Assembly: GCA_049513455.1 (NCBI GenBank)
Contig: JBEKWB010000029.1
Location: 1 to 48,559 of the forward strand
Length of the DNA: 48,559 bases
Source: Bog-473 sp049513455
Lineage (GTDB): Bacteria > Actinomycetota > Acidimicrobiia > Acidimicrobiales > RAAP-2
Direction: 5' to 3'
The translations under genes were made by a program, and so were the position numbers. This document shows positions 8,085-16,510 of the stretch, one piece after another. The notes below the pieces were generated by a model that was not told where the DNA came from, did no database searches, and saw only the letters and a program-made list of their open reading frames with translations. How positions within the stretch are numbered: position 1 is the first letter of the stretch; each line of letters starts with the position of its first letter.

Positions 8085-9128
8085 GTGTTCACTGTCACCG
8101 GCACCGCCCAAAAGGATGCATGGGATCGCAATGTCCTCCCGCCCGTCGAGAAGGTGCGTCCGGGCATGTGGTCCGTCCCGGTGCCCATTCCAAACAACCC
8201 GTTGCGCTACGTCTCGGTCTACGTGCTCGAGCTCGACAACGGCGTGGCCCTCGTCGACGCCGGGTGGCCGACCGATGACGCCTGGGACGCACTGAACGCG
8301 GGGTTGACCGAGACCGGGGGGTCCATGAGCGACGTGCGCGCCGTGGTCGTGACCCACCTCCATCCCGACCACTACGGCCTGGCCGGTCGGGTACGCGAGG
8401 CCTCAGGAGCCTGGGTGGGCCTGCACCCGGCCGACGCCAAACTCCTGGACGCGCGGTACCACGACACCGATGGCCTGGTGGACCGGATGCGTGAGCTTCT
8501 GGCCATGTCGGGGGTGCCGGAGGACAAGTTGCCGGACCTCGCCTTCGCCTCCATGGAGGTAAAGGCGACGCTGGACGTGGCTCTGCCCGACATCCTCATT
8601 GAGGACGATCAACTCCTCGAGCTCCCCGGGTGGGACTTCCGAGCCGTCTGGACGCCCGGCCATTCCCCCGGCCACATCTGCCTCTACTCCGACGACCACA
8701 ACCTCCTTCTCTCCGGTGATCACGTACTCCCCCGGATCACGCCGAACATCTCGTTCCACTCCCAGCAGTTCGCCAACCCGCTCGGCGACTATCTCGAATC
8801 ACTGGCCAAGGTGCGGGCGCTCCATCCCGACGAAGTCCTCCCGGCGCACGAGTACCGGTTCTCCGGGCTCGAGGACCGGGTCGACGCGCTCACCGCGCAC
8901 CACGTCGACCGCCTGATCGAGATCAAAAGGATACTCGAGAAGAACCCCGGGATCTCCTGTTGGGACATCACGCTGGCCCTGTCGTGGTCGCGCCCGTGGG
9001 ACGACATCCATGACTACATGCAACGGGCGGCCAACGGCGAGACCCTCGCTCACCTGGTGCTGCTCGAACGGAGGGGGCAGGTCGTCCGTGAGCCGACCGT
9101 GCCCGCCCGCTTCTACCTGGCCGAATAG
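8085..9128 (+). CDS. Metallo-beta-lactamase-fold hydrolase
   Basis: 347 aa. Metal ligands are clear: THLHPDHYG (HxHxDH), GHSPGH, SGDHVLP and a C-terminal PAHEYR histidine. Residues 40-260 form the MBL domain; residues 270-345 form a C-terminal helical/winged region (KRILEKNPGISCWDI, TLAHLVLLERRGQVVRE) as in LACTB2/RNase-Z-like or SoxH-type hydrolases. No SD exists. GTG 8085 is chosen because TACCGT at 8072-8077 lies exactly 7 nt upstream, the leaderless pattern seen repeatedly here; GTG 8076 is the alternative. Substrate unknown, likely a thioester or lactone. Confidence 0.9.
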   Translation: MFTVTGTAQKDAWDRNVLPPVEKVRPGMWSVPVPIPNNPLRYVSVYVLELDNGVALVDAGWPTDDAWDALNAGLTETGGSMSDVRAVVVTHLHPDHYGLAGRVREASGAWVGLHPADAKLLDARYHDTDGLVDRMRELLAMSGVPEDKLPDLAFASMEVKATLDVALPDILIEDDQLLELPGWDFRAVWTPGHSPGHICLYSDDHNLLLSGDHVLPRITPNISFHSQQFANPLGDYLESLAKVRALHPDEVLPAHEYRFSGLEDRVDALTAHHVDRLIEIKRILEKNPGISCWDITLALSWSRPWDDIHDYMQRAANGETLAHLVLLERRGQVVREPTVPARFYLAE

Positions 9129-9139
9129 CTTCCCGGGCC

Positions 9140-9529
9140 TCAGCCGCGCCGGAGGGTCACACTGCACCACGACCGCTTGCGACAGGACGGGCAGGTCATG
9201 CGCCGGTCGAACCGCCCGCGCGGCACCCACACGCCGATCGGGAACTGGAAGATGAGCAGATCGAGAAGACCGACGCGGGACAGCTGACGGCACCGCTGAC
9301 AGCGGACGGTGAACGTCCCGCGCCCGATCAGAGGGTTGTCCGAGGTCGTGATCGGATCGTCCGCTTCGGCGCTGGCCCCCGAATACAGCGCCCGTTTACC
9401 CACGGGGAGCACCGTGGTCGGCGACGAAGAACCACCGGGCTCGTCCCCGCCGGCAACGTCCGAGGGCGCCCAGTACAGGGCCCGCTTGCCGAGCGGATCC
9501 GGGGCTTTCCCTCCCGCTGCGCGTGCCAT
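9140..9529 (-). CDS. Zinc-ribbon protein coupled to ParA
   Basis: 129 aa. ATG 9529 begins one base after the ParA stop, so the two are translationally coupled. Two CxxC pairs (CQRCRQLSR and CPSCRKRSW) about 30 residues apart form a zinc ribbon around a hydrophobic stretch (LLDLLIFQFPIGVWVPRG). The N-terminal half is Gly/Pro-rich and carries a duplicated GKRALY motif (GKRALYWAPS and GKRALYSGAS), a possible short interaction peptide. It is convergent with the MBL hydrolase. No specific function known; the context suggests an accessory or cargo-binding protein for the ParA ATPase. Confidence 0.8.
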   Translation of the reverse strand: MARAAGGKAPDPLGKRALYWAPSDVAGGDEPGGSSSPTTVLPVGKRALYSGASAEADDPITTSDNPLIGRGTFTVRCQRCRQLSRVGLLDLLIFQFPIGVWVPRGRFDRRMTCPSCRKRSWCSVTLRRG

Positions 9530-9530
9530 G

Positions 9531-10304
9531 TCAGCTCGCCTCCATCGCATCGAAGATCTGTACGGCCAGGGAACGGTAGGCCGCCGCTCCCGCTGACGAG
9601 GGTGCATGCTGCAAGACAGACTGGCCGAACTCGGGGGCTTCGGCGAAGCGGACCGACTTGGGGACGGGGGGATCGAAGACCCGGAGGCCGTAGCGCTCCC
9701 CCACCTCGCTCAAGACCTTGCGCGCATGCCTGGTGCGCCCGTCGTACATGGTCGCGACCACCCCGAGGACACCGAGCTTGTCATTGGCGAATTGACGCAC
9801 GTCCTCGATCGTCTCAAGGAGCTGGCCCACCCCGCGGTGACTGAGCGCCTCACATTGCAGCGGTATCAGGACCATCTCGGCCGCCGTCAGCCCGTTGATG
9901 GTCAGCACGCCGAGGGAGGGAGGGCAGTCGATCAGGACCACATCGTGGTCCGGCAGGATCGGCTGGAGGGCACGCGCGAGCACATGCTCACGGCCCGTAC
10001 GGCTGAGCAGGTGCACCTCCGCTCCCGCGAGATCGATGGTGGCGGGGATGACGCTCAACCCCTCCACGCCAGGGACCTCACGGCGTACGTCTGCCATCTT
10101 CGCCCGTCGGACCAACACGTCGTGCAGCGACGCATCGAGGTCGTCCGGATCGAGACCGAGCGAGAAGGTCAGGCAGGCCTGGGGGTCGAGATCGACGACC
10201 AGGACCCGTTTGCCCCGTTCGGCCAGCGCGACCCCGAGGCAGTGCACGGTCGTCGTCTTGGCCACGCCTCCCTTCTGGTTCGCTACGGCCAGCACCTTGG
10301 ACAT
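9531..10304 (-). CDS. ParA/MinD-like ATPase
   Basis: 257 aa. The deviant Walker A KGGVAKTTT is at residues 11-19, with VLVVDLDPQACLTFSLG (Walker A-prime) and VVLIDCPPSLGVLT (Walker B). Length and motifs match ParA-type partition/positioning ATPases. No ParB or parS is visible, so this is probably an orphan ParA that positions a protein complex rather than the chromosome. The start ATG 10304 has no SD, but TAGACT (10311-10316 on this strand) lies 6 nt upstream, consistent with a leaderless mRNA. It is coupled to the zinc-ribbon gene downstream. Confidence 0.93.
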   Translation of the reverse strand: MSKVLAVANQKGGVAKTTTVHCLGVALAERGKRVLVVDLDPQACLTFSLGLDPDDLDASLHDVLVRRAKMADVRREVPGVEGLSVIPATIDLAGAEVHLLSRTGREHVLARALQPILPDHDVVLIDCPPSLGVLTINGLTAAEMVLIPLQCEALSHRGVGQLLETIEDVRQFANDKLGVLGVVATMYDGRTRHARKVLSEVGERYGLRVFDPPVPKSVRFAEAPEFGQSVLQHAPSSAGAAAYRSLAVQIFDAMEAS

Positions 10305-10356
10305 GGTGCGAGTCTACGACTGCGGCTGCGTCGAATTTCCGGGAATCCACTGCCGC

Positions 10357-11508
10357 TCACCTTTTGTAGGCGGCCTCCTCCCGGGCCACGTCGGACACCA
10401 GGTTGCCCAGCGCCAGGTTGACGTCGTCGAGGTGATAGCCCCAATCGGGACCGAGCGCGGCCGTGACGAGGGGACGGGGATCCCGTGGGACCGCGGTCGG
10501 GGTCACCTGGAGCCACGTGGCCCCGCCCTGACTCACGCACCGGGCCGTGTACAACCCCGGAAAGGCGACCCAGGGTGTGTCCACCTTCACGCCGGGGACA
10601 GGTGACGTGACGCTGGGGAAGTACGGGAGGAGCGGCCCCGAGGCGGACGAGAAGGTGACCGGATTGACGCACGCCACCTGTTGACCGGCAGACGCGGTCT
10701 GGTCGGATTGCAGGCTGACCCCCTGCCCGGGACGGCCGAAATTGGACGTCGGAGGCGGCGTTGTCCCAAAGGTGGAATAGGCGATGACGCAACCCGTCGC
10801 CTCGAGCGAGGTACACGTCGGGATGTGCCGGAAGCTCCCGCCGACGGTCTTTCCGGTCGGGACCTGCACATTGCCGCCGAGGATGATCGCCGAGACCAGC
10901 TGCTTGCGCAGCCGGGCGTTCGGGTCGATCTGGCTACGCAACAAACGGATCAACATGGCGGCGCCCTGGGAGTGCCCGATGAAGACGATCGGGCGGCCAT
11001 CGTTGTCATGCGCCAGGTAGTCCTTCCACCCCGACAGGAGGCTCTGGTATGCCACCTCGTCCGCTGTCGGATCGCCTCCGAGTCCTTTGGCCAACGACCC
11101 CTCGGTGCGTTGCCGGTACATGGGTGCCCATACCCGGCAGACCTGCGAGAAGCGCGATGCCTGCGAGATCGCCGCGCCGATCTCGGGCGCCTGGACCCTG
11201 AGGTTCGCGTTGTCGCGGGGCTGTGTCGACACGGTCGGATAGACGTAGAAACAGTCGAACTTCGAGGAGGTGGCCGGTCCGGAGGAGGGAGTGACCGAGG
11301 TCGCACCGTCGGCCGTCACCGTGGTCGAACCAGGACTGGATGTGCACGGGTCACCGGCCTGCCCGGGCTGGCAGAGCCACACGGTGTCGGATGCCGTGCC
11401 GGATCCACCCGCGGCCGCCGCGCTCGCCCCCGAGGCAACAACGGTCCCTAGCGCGCCAAGTACGGCAAGGCCGCACAGCGCCATACGGGCCGAGAGGCGC
11501 GGGATCAT
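10357..11508 (-). CDS. Secreted DUF3089 alpha/beta-hydrolase-like protein
   Basis: 383 aa. Signal peptide at residues 1-33 (MIPRLSARMALCGLAVLGAL, Ala-rich end). DUF3089 features: FDCFYVYPTVS, ASRFSQVCRVWAPMYRQ, the nucleophile elbow FIGHSQGAAM (GxSxG), LVSAIILGGN and a paired Cys pattern (CTSLEATGC). The fold is an alpha/beta hydrolase, probably an esterase or lipase acting outside the cell; substrate unknown. ATG 11508 overlaps the ancestral stop of the upstream paralogue (ATGA), so the two genes were a coupled operon. AGGAG lies about 10 nt upstream. Confidence 0.88.
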   Translation of the reverse strand: MIPRLSARMALCGLAVLGALGTVVASGASAAAAGGSGTASDTVWLCQPGQAGDPCTSSPGSTTVTADGATSVTPSSGPATSSKFDCFYVYPTVSTQPRDNANLRVQAPEIGAAISQASRFSQVCRVWAPMYRQRTEGSLAKGLGGDPTADEVAYQSLLSGWKDYLAHDNDGRPIVFIGHSQGAAMLIRLLRSQIDPNARLRKQLVSAIILGGNVQVPTGKTVGGSFRHIPTCTSLEATGCVIAYSTFGTTPPPTSNFGRPGQGVSLQSDQTASAGQQVACVNPVTFSSASGPLLPYFPSVTSPVPGVKVDTPWVAFPGLYTARCVSQGGATWLQVTPTAVPRDPRPLVTAALGPDWGYHLDDVNLALGNLVSDVAREEAAYKR

Positions 11509-11526
11509 CGCTGCAGTGCTCCTTCC

Positions 11527-12630
11527 TCACGGGCCACGTCGGCCACCAGGTTGCCGAGGGCCAGGTTCGTCACCCGGGACCCCGGTGGGGGTGATCTGCA
11601 GCGTGGTGGCCCCACCGATCGTCTCGCACCGCGCCGTGTACAACCCCGGGAAGGAGACCCAGGGGGTGCTCACGTTCACACCGGGGACGGGGTCGTTGAC
11701 GCTGAAGAAGTACGGGAGAAGTGCCCCCGGAGCGGTCGAGAAGGTGACCGGATTGACACACGCCACCTGCAAGCCGACCGACGCGGTCTGATCCGACAGG
11801 CTGCTGACGCCCGTTCCGGGGCGGCCGAAGAGCGTGTCGGCCGGTGGGGCCGTCCCGAAGCTGGAGTACGCGATCACGCATCCGGTCTCGGTGGCCGAAC
11901 CGCAGGTGGGTATGTGCGTGAAACTCCCGCCGGCGGTCTTGCCGATCGGGACCGTGACGTTGCCGCCGAGGAGGATGGCCGACACCATCAATTTGCGGAG
12001 CCGGGGATTCGGGTCGATCTCGTTCTGCAGCAGGCGGATCAACATGGCGGCACCCTGGGAGTGGCCGATGAAGACGATCGGGCGTCCGTGGTTGTCGTGG
12101 GCCAGGTAGTCCTTCCACCCCGCCAGCAGGCTGTCGTACGCCACCTGATTGGCGCCGGGTTGGTTCTTGAAGAGCGAGGCGACGGTGCGCTGGCGATACA
12201 TCGCCGCCCAGACCCGGCAGACCGGTGAGAAACGCGCCACCTGTTCTTCCGCCGACACGGTCTCCACCGGCTGCACCTTTAGGTTGGCGTTGGCCGTCGT
12301 CTGCTCCGAGACCGTCGGGTACACGTAGAAGCAGTCGAACTTCGAGGCTGTGGCCGGCGAGGCCGCCACGGTCTCTGTCGAACCGTCGGCCGAGACGGTG
12401 GTCGACGACAGATCCGACGTGCAGGGATCGTCGGCCTGCCCCGGCCGACAGAGCCACACCGTCGTCGACGCGGTAGTGGCCGTCGTCCGGGTCGCCGCCG
12501 CGGCGGGGGTGGCTACGGCGCCAGCGAGTCCCACGAGGGCGAGCGCGCCAAGGACGAACATCACTGAGGTTCGCGGGGTGGTCCCGATCCCCAAGCACGC
12601 CCCGCGCCCGGGTCCTCTCCCCTCTCGCAC
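11527..12630 (-). CDS. Secreted DUF3089 hydrolase paralogue with frameshifted C-terminus
   Basis: About 367 aa from GTG 12630, which has GGAGGG about 8 nt upstream; the signal peptide is MFVLGALALVGLAGAVATP. It shares FDCFYVYPTVS, FIGHSQGAAM and the Cys pairs with the downstream gene. The two proteins align until LQITPTGVPG. There about 59 nt (relative to the paralogue) are missing and the frame shifts, so translation ends at 11527 in an unrelated tail. The lost tail is still readable in the other frame (NLALGNLVADVAREEGALQR) and its stop at 11505-11507 overlaps the next ATG as ATGA. The catalytic GHSQG is intact, so the product could still be active. Confidence 0.8.
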   Translation of the reverse strand: MREGRGPGRGACLGIGTTPRTSVMFVLGALALVGLAGAVATPAAAATRTTATTASTTVWLCRPGQADDPCTSDLSSTTVSADGSTETVAASPATASKFDCFYVYPTVSEQTTANANLKVQPVETVSAEEQVARFSPVCRVWAAMYRQRTVASLFKNQPGANQVAYDSLLAGWKDYLAHDNHGRPIVFIGHSQGAAMLIRLLQNEIDPNPRLRKLMVSAILLGGNVTVPIGKTAGGSFTHIPTCGSATETGCVIAYSSFGTAPPADTLFGRPGTGVSSLSDQTASVGLQVACVNPVTFSTAPGALLPYFFSVNDPVPGVNVSTPWVSFPGLYTARCETIGGATTLQITPTGVPGDEPGPRQPGGRRGP

Positions 12631-12819
12631 CGTCGCGCCCTCCCTCGCCGATCGCACCCGCGCCCGAGGATATGCCGCGGCGACCAAGCGGAAGCCCCAC
12701 CCCGGCCGTGCGACCATCTTCGGCCGGTGGGCGCATAGGGTCGGTACCCAGGGCGCCCGCGAGCGGGACGCCGGCGGGCCCGGTGACCCGCACATCGCTC
12801 ACAGTCAGGATTTCAGCTC

Positions 12820-14286
12820 TTGCCCGCAGTGAAGATCAATCAGAAGGTCGCCGTCGGCGTCGTCTTCGTCTCGGCCATGTTCATGAACATCATGGACATC
12901 ACGATCGTCAACGTGGCGCTCCCCACCATCGGGCGGGACTTTCATATTTCACCGACGTCGGTGGACGGGATCGTGATCGCGTACCTCGTCAGCCTGGCTG
13001 TCTTCATCCCGGCTTCGGGCTGGCTGGGCGACCGCTTCGGCGGGAAACGGGTGTTGATATCCGCCATCGTCGTGTTCACCGCCGGGTCTGTCCTTTGCGG
13101 GCTGGCCCAGAACATGTCCGAGCTCGTCCTCTTCCGGGTCATACAGGGCGCCGGCGGCGGCATGCTCGCTCCGGTGGGGATGGCCATGCTCTACCGTGCC
13201 TTCCCCCCGGCCGAACGTGTCCGAGCCTCGAGCATCCTGACGGTGGGGACCACGCTCGCGCCGGCTATCGGACCGGTGCTCGGTGGGTTGCTCGTGACCG
13301 ACCTCAGCTGGCGCTGGGTGTTCTTCGTCAACCTGCCGATCGGCATCGCGGCCGTGACATTCGGTGCGCTGTGCCTCGAGCGTTCGGCGCCCCAGGAGGC
13401 CGGGGTCTTCGACGTCCCCGGATTCGTTCTGGGCGGAACCGGATTGGGACTCCTGATGTACGGAGTCTCGGAGGGCCCGCTGAAGAGCTGGTCGGACCCC
13501 GGCGTGATCGCCAGCTGCGTCGCCGGCTTCATGCTCCTGGTCGCCATGGTGGTCGTCGAACTCCGGACGCCCCGTCCGATGGTGGATCTACGCCTCCTTA
13601 CCGGACGCCTCTTCCGATCGGGGAACGGGGTCATGTTCCTGACCTCGGCCGGATTCCTCGGCACCCTCTACCTCGTCCCCCTCTACTTCCAGGACGCCCG
13701 CGGGCTGAGTGCACTGCAATCGGGCCTGTCCACGTTCCCCGAGGCCTTCGGCGTCATGGCGGGCGCCCAGATCGCCAGCCGCCTCATCTACCCGAGGCTG
13801 GGCCCGCGGCGTCACATCACCGTGGGCCTGGTCGGTTTGACGGTGATGTTGCTCGTCCTCTCCCAGGTCGGCCTCACCACGAGCCTGTGGTTGATCCGGG
13901 GCATCATGTTCCTGCTCGGCTTGATGATGGCCCAGATCTTCGTGCCCACTCAGGCCGCGTCGTTCGCAAAGATCTCCCTCGCCGACACAGGGCGCGCCTC
14001 GACGCTCTTCAATACCGGGCGTCAGGTGGGGAGCGCGGTCGGCGTGGCCGTCCTCTCGACGGTGCTCATCGGCATCGGTGCCACCCACTCGGTCGCCGGC
14101 GTCGTGCACCCCGACCTGCGGGCGTATCACCTGGCCTTTGCCACTGCGGCGGCCTTCGCCCTGGCCGCAGCGGCCTGCTCCCTGTCGATCCACGATGTCG
14201 ATGCCGCCGAGACGATGGTCCGGCGAGGCCGAGCAAAGGCTCGGGAAGCCAACCGACCGGCCGCAATCACGCAGACCGTGGCCTGA
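12820..14286 (+). CDS. MFS drug/metabolite exporter, DHA2 (EmrB/QacA) type
   Basis: 488 aa with about 14 membrane helices. Family motifs: MNIMDITIVNVALPTIG in helix 1, GWLGDRFGGKRVLI (motif A), FRVIQGAGGGMLAPVGMAML (motif B region) and IGPVLGGLLV (motif C, antiporter signature). These fit proton-coupled 14-TMS exporters. TTG 12820 is taken as the start because AGGA lies 9 nt upstream; GTG 12829 is an alternative. It is divergent from the DUF3089 genes and followed 17 nt later by the LOG-family gene. Substrate unknown. Confidence 0.9.
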   Translation: MPAVKINQKVAVGVVFVSAMFMNIMDITIVNVALPTIGRDFHISPTSVDGIVIAYLVSLAVFIPASGWLGDRFGGKRVLISAIVVFTAGSVLCGLAQNMSELVLFRVIQGAGGGMLAPVGMAMLYRAFPPAERVRASSILTVGTTLAPAIGPVLGGLLVTDLSWRWVFFVNLPIGIAAVTFGALCLERSAPQEAGVFDVPGFVLGGTGLGLLMYGVSEGPLKSWSDPGVIASCVAGFMLLVAMVVVELRTPRPMVDLRLLTGRLFRSGNGVMFLTSAGFLGTLYLVPLYFQDARGLSALQSGLSTFPEAFGVMAGAQIASRLIYPRLGPRRHITVGLVGLTVMLLVLSQVGLTTSLWLIRGIMFLLGLMMAQIFVPTQAASFAKISLADTGRASTLFNTGRQVGSAVGVAVLSTVLIGIGATHSVAGVVHPDLRAYHLAFATAAAFALAAAACSLSIHDVDAAETMVRRGRAKAREANRPAAITQTVA

Positions 14287-14303
14287 TCGGCACCGCTGTC
14301 ATC

Positions 14304-14873
14304 GTGCCTCTCGGCCAGGTATCCGTCTTCTGCGGGTCGCGCCCCGGTAGTCAGCCGGCGTTCGCCGCCGCAGCAGGGGGAATCGGGAAGGTGTTGGCAG
14401 ACAAAGGGATCGGACTCGTCTACGGAGGTGCCTCGGTCGGACTGATGGGCATCGTCGCGGATGCCGTCCTCGCCTCCGGCGGTCGGGTGACCGGCGTGAT
14501 CACCGAGTCACTGGCTGACCATGAGATCGCCCACGGGGGCCTCACCCGCCTCGACGTCGTGCAGACGATGCACGAGCGGAAGGCGCGGATGGCCGATCTC
14601 TCGGACGCCGTGATCATGCTGCCCGGAGGGTTCGGAACCTACGAGGAGTTCATGGAGGCGGTCACCTGGGTTCACCTCGGAATTCATGACAAGCCGTGCG
14701 GGGTCTTGAACGTCGACGGATTCTTCGACCATCTGCTGCGCTTCCTGACGCATGCGGTTGACGCCGGATTCATACCCGGTCCCCTGGTCAACGGGCTGAT
14801 CGTCTCCGACGATCCGGTCACGTTGTTGGACGCACTGGCGCACGCCGCAGGCTCGTCGACCCCCGGCAGCTAG
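14304..14873 (+). CDS. LOG-family protein (TIGR00730; cytokinin riboside 5'-monophosphate phosphoribohydrolase type)
   Basis: 189 aa from GTG 14304. The start VSVFCGSRPG, YGGASVGLMG, MHERKARM and PGGFGTYEE motifs are diagnostic; the Arg of MHERKARM and the Glu of PGGxGTxxE are the catalytic residues in LOG enzymes, which hydrolyse N6-modified AMP to base and ribose 5-phosphate. Often misnamed lysine decarboxylase. It follows the MFS gene by 17 nt, so probably cotranscribed. Confidence 0.92.
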   Translation: MPLGQVSVFCGSRPGSQPAFAAAAGGIGKVLADKGIGLVYGGASVGLMGIVADAVLASGGRVTGVITESLADHEIAHGGLTRLDVVQTMHERKARMADLSDAVIMLPGGFGTYEEFMEAVTWVHLGIHDKPCGVLNVDGFFDHLLRFLTHAVDAGFIPGPLVNGLIVSDDPVTLLDALAHAAGSSTPGS

Positions 14874-14973
14874 CCCACCCGGCATCCCCGAACCGGCCCA
14901 GGGGCGTCCCAGGCGCATCCCAGGACCGGTCCAGCACACCGGTGAAGCTATGAATCCTCTGGAATCTCGGTAT

Positions 14974-15003
14974 TTGACATTGTTGACGCTTTTGGTCGAG
15001 AAT
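14974..15003 (+). promoter_or_regulatory. Candidate promoter of the pst operon
   Basis: A consensus -35 TTGACA (14974-14979) is followed by 18 nt and GAGAAT (14998-15003), about 90 nt before the pstS start. The -10 is weak. The 221-nt gap also contains imperfect GTTGAC/GGTCGA repeats that could be a PhoP-type box, but I cannot assign one. Confidence 0.3.
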
Positions 15004-15094
15004 CAGCGCCCACTCGAAGGGTACTGACGCAGGGGCGAACCTGTGGTCCCCGGACCAGCCGTACGTAGACCAAGAGGAACGAGGGCGAACAACC

Positions 15095-16474
15095 GTGCCG
15101 AGCACCACTAATTCCATCGCATCGACCCCTGGGCGCGCGCGTCGCCCCCGGGGCAATTCGCTCAGGATCGCGGGGGTCGTCGCCGCCGCCGGGCTGATCG
15201 CCGCCGCCTGCGGCTCGTCCACCCCCTCGGCCTCCAAGAAGTCGTCGAACACCCACGCTGAAGCGTCGGGATCCAGCAAGAACACCACCACGACCACCAG
15301 TGGCGCGGGCACCACCACCACGACGGCGGCGGGAGGGGCCACCACGACGACCACGACGACGGGGTCCTCAGGGACGAAGACCACGACGACGACGGCCAAG
15401 GCCGCGACTTCCACGCCGACGACGGCGGCCGCGGCGTCGACGCCGGGAGGCGCCCTGTCGTCGAACACCACCTCCACCCCCTCGGCCACGCTGACCGGCA
15501 TCGGTGCCAGCTCGATCGAGCCCTTCTACGGCAAGGTGCTCTACGAGTACAACCAGCTGAACCATGGCGTCACGGTCAATTTCACCGGGTCCGGGAGTGG
15601 CCCCGGCGTCACCGCCATCGAACAGGACACGGCCAACTTCGGCCAGAGCGAGGTCCCGATGACGGCGGCGCAGCTGGCGGCGTCCAAGGGCCCGGTGCTC
15701 CAGGTGCCCGTCGACCTCGGCGGCGTGGCCATCTCCTACCACGTGAGCGGCGTCTCCGGCCTCAAACTCAACGGCCCGGTGCTCGCCCAGATCTACCTGC
15801 GCCAGATCACCAACTGGAACGACCCCGCCATCGCCGCCCTGAACCCGGGCGTCAACCTCCCGAACGAGAACATCGTCCCGGTGTTCCGTTCCGACACCTC
15901 GGGTCCCGGCTATGACCTCGACCAGTACCTGATCGACACCTCGCCCGCCTGGACCACCGCCATCGCCACCTCGTCGCCCTCGACCACCTGGCCCACCGCC
16001 GGTCGGGCCACCGGCGACTCCGGTGAGGACCTGAACGCCGGGGTGGCCAGCTACATACAGGAGACCGAAGGCGCCATCGGCTACGTGGAGTACTCCTACG
16101 CCCTGGAGGCGAACTTCTCCAACGCCGCGCTGCTCAACAAGAGCGGCTCGTACGTCACCCCCTCGGTAAGCTCCATCGCGGCCGCCGGCGCGACAGCCAC
16201 CGCACTGAGCTCGACCAACTTCAACATCATCTACAGCACCGGCGGATCGACCTACGCGCTGGCCAACTTCAGCTGGGCCCTGATCTACCAGAAGCAGCCG
16301 ACGACCAACATCGGCATCGTCCTGGGCAAGCTCTTCCAGTGGGTCACCACCTCGGGGCAGAGCTACTCGTCCGGCCTCGGCTACGCGCCGTTGCCGGCAA
16401 CGGCGGTGAGCCTGGCCAATTCGACGCTGCTGGGCCTGCAGACGTCGAGCGGATCACCGATCTTCTCCAGTTGA
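15095..16474 (+). CDS. pstS: Phosphate ABC transporter substrate-binding lipoprotein PstS
   Basis: 459 aa from GTG 15095 (GAGGAACGAGG upstream). The lipobox LIAAACGSS has the lipidated Cys at residue 39. Residues 50-130 are a low-complexity Thr/Ala/Gly linker. The PstS domain follows: GASSIEPFYGKVLYEY, FTGSGSGPGVTAI, FGQSEVPMT, QIYLRQITNWNDPAI, VPVFRSDTSGPGYDLDQYL. It binds inorganic phosphate outside the membrane and delivers it to PstC/PstA, encoded immediately downstream. The very long Thr-rich linker is unusual and matches the Thr-rich tails of other secreted proteins in this window. Confidence 0.95.
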   Translation: MPSTTNSIASTPGRARRPRGNSLRIAGVVAAAGLIAAACGSSTPSASKKSSNTHAEASGSSKNTTTTTSGAGTTTTTAAGGATTTTTTTGSSGTKTTTTTAKAATSTPTTAAAASTPGGALSSNTTSTPSATLTGIGASSIEPFYGKVLYEYNQLNHGVTVNFTGSGSGPGVTAIEQDTANFGQSEVPMTAAQLAASKGPVLQVPVDLGGVAISYHVSGVSGLKLNGPVLAQIYLRQITNWNDPAIAALNPGVNLPNENIVPVFRSDTSGPGYDLDQYLIDTSPAWTTAIATSSPSTTWPTAGRATGDSGEDLNAGVASYIQETEGAIGYVEYSYALEANFSNAALLNKSGSYVTPSVSSIAAAGATATALSSTNFNIIYSTGGSTYALANFSWALIYQKQPTTNIGIVLGKLFQWVTTSGQSYSSGLGYAPLPATAVSLANSTLLGLQTSSGSPIFSS

Positions 16475-16510
16475 TCGAGGGCCCGCCGGGAGCCTTCGGG
16501 TGTCCGGCTG

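Noticed and set aside
12672..14303. Long plus-strand frame continuing into the LOG gene
   Set aside because: It overlaps the MFS exporter in another frame with shadow composition; only the part from GTG 14304 is LOG-like.
14874..15094. PHO box upstream of pstS
   Set aside because: Only imperfect GTTGAC-like direct repeats; not close enough to any PhoP or PhoB consensus to call.
15285..15480. Thr/Ala/Gly-coding repeats in pstS (and the Thr tails at 2700-2890 and 4000-4110) as possible tandem repeats or CRISPR
   Set aside because: Low-complexity codon runs encoding linkers; no constant repeat with spacers.
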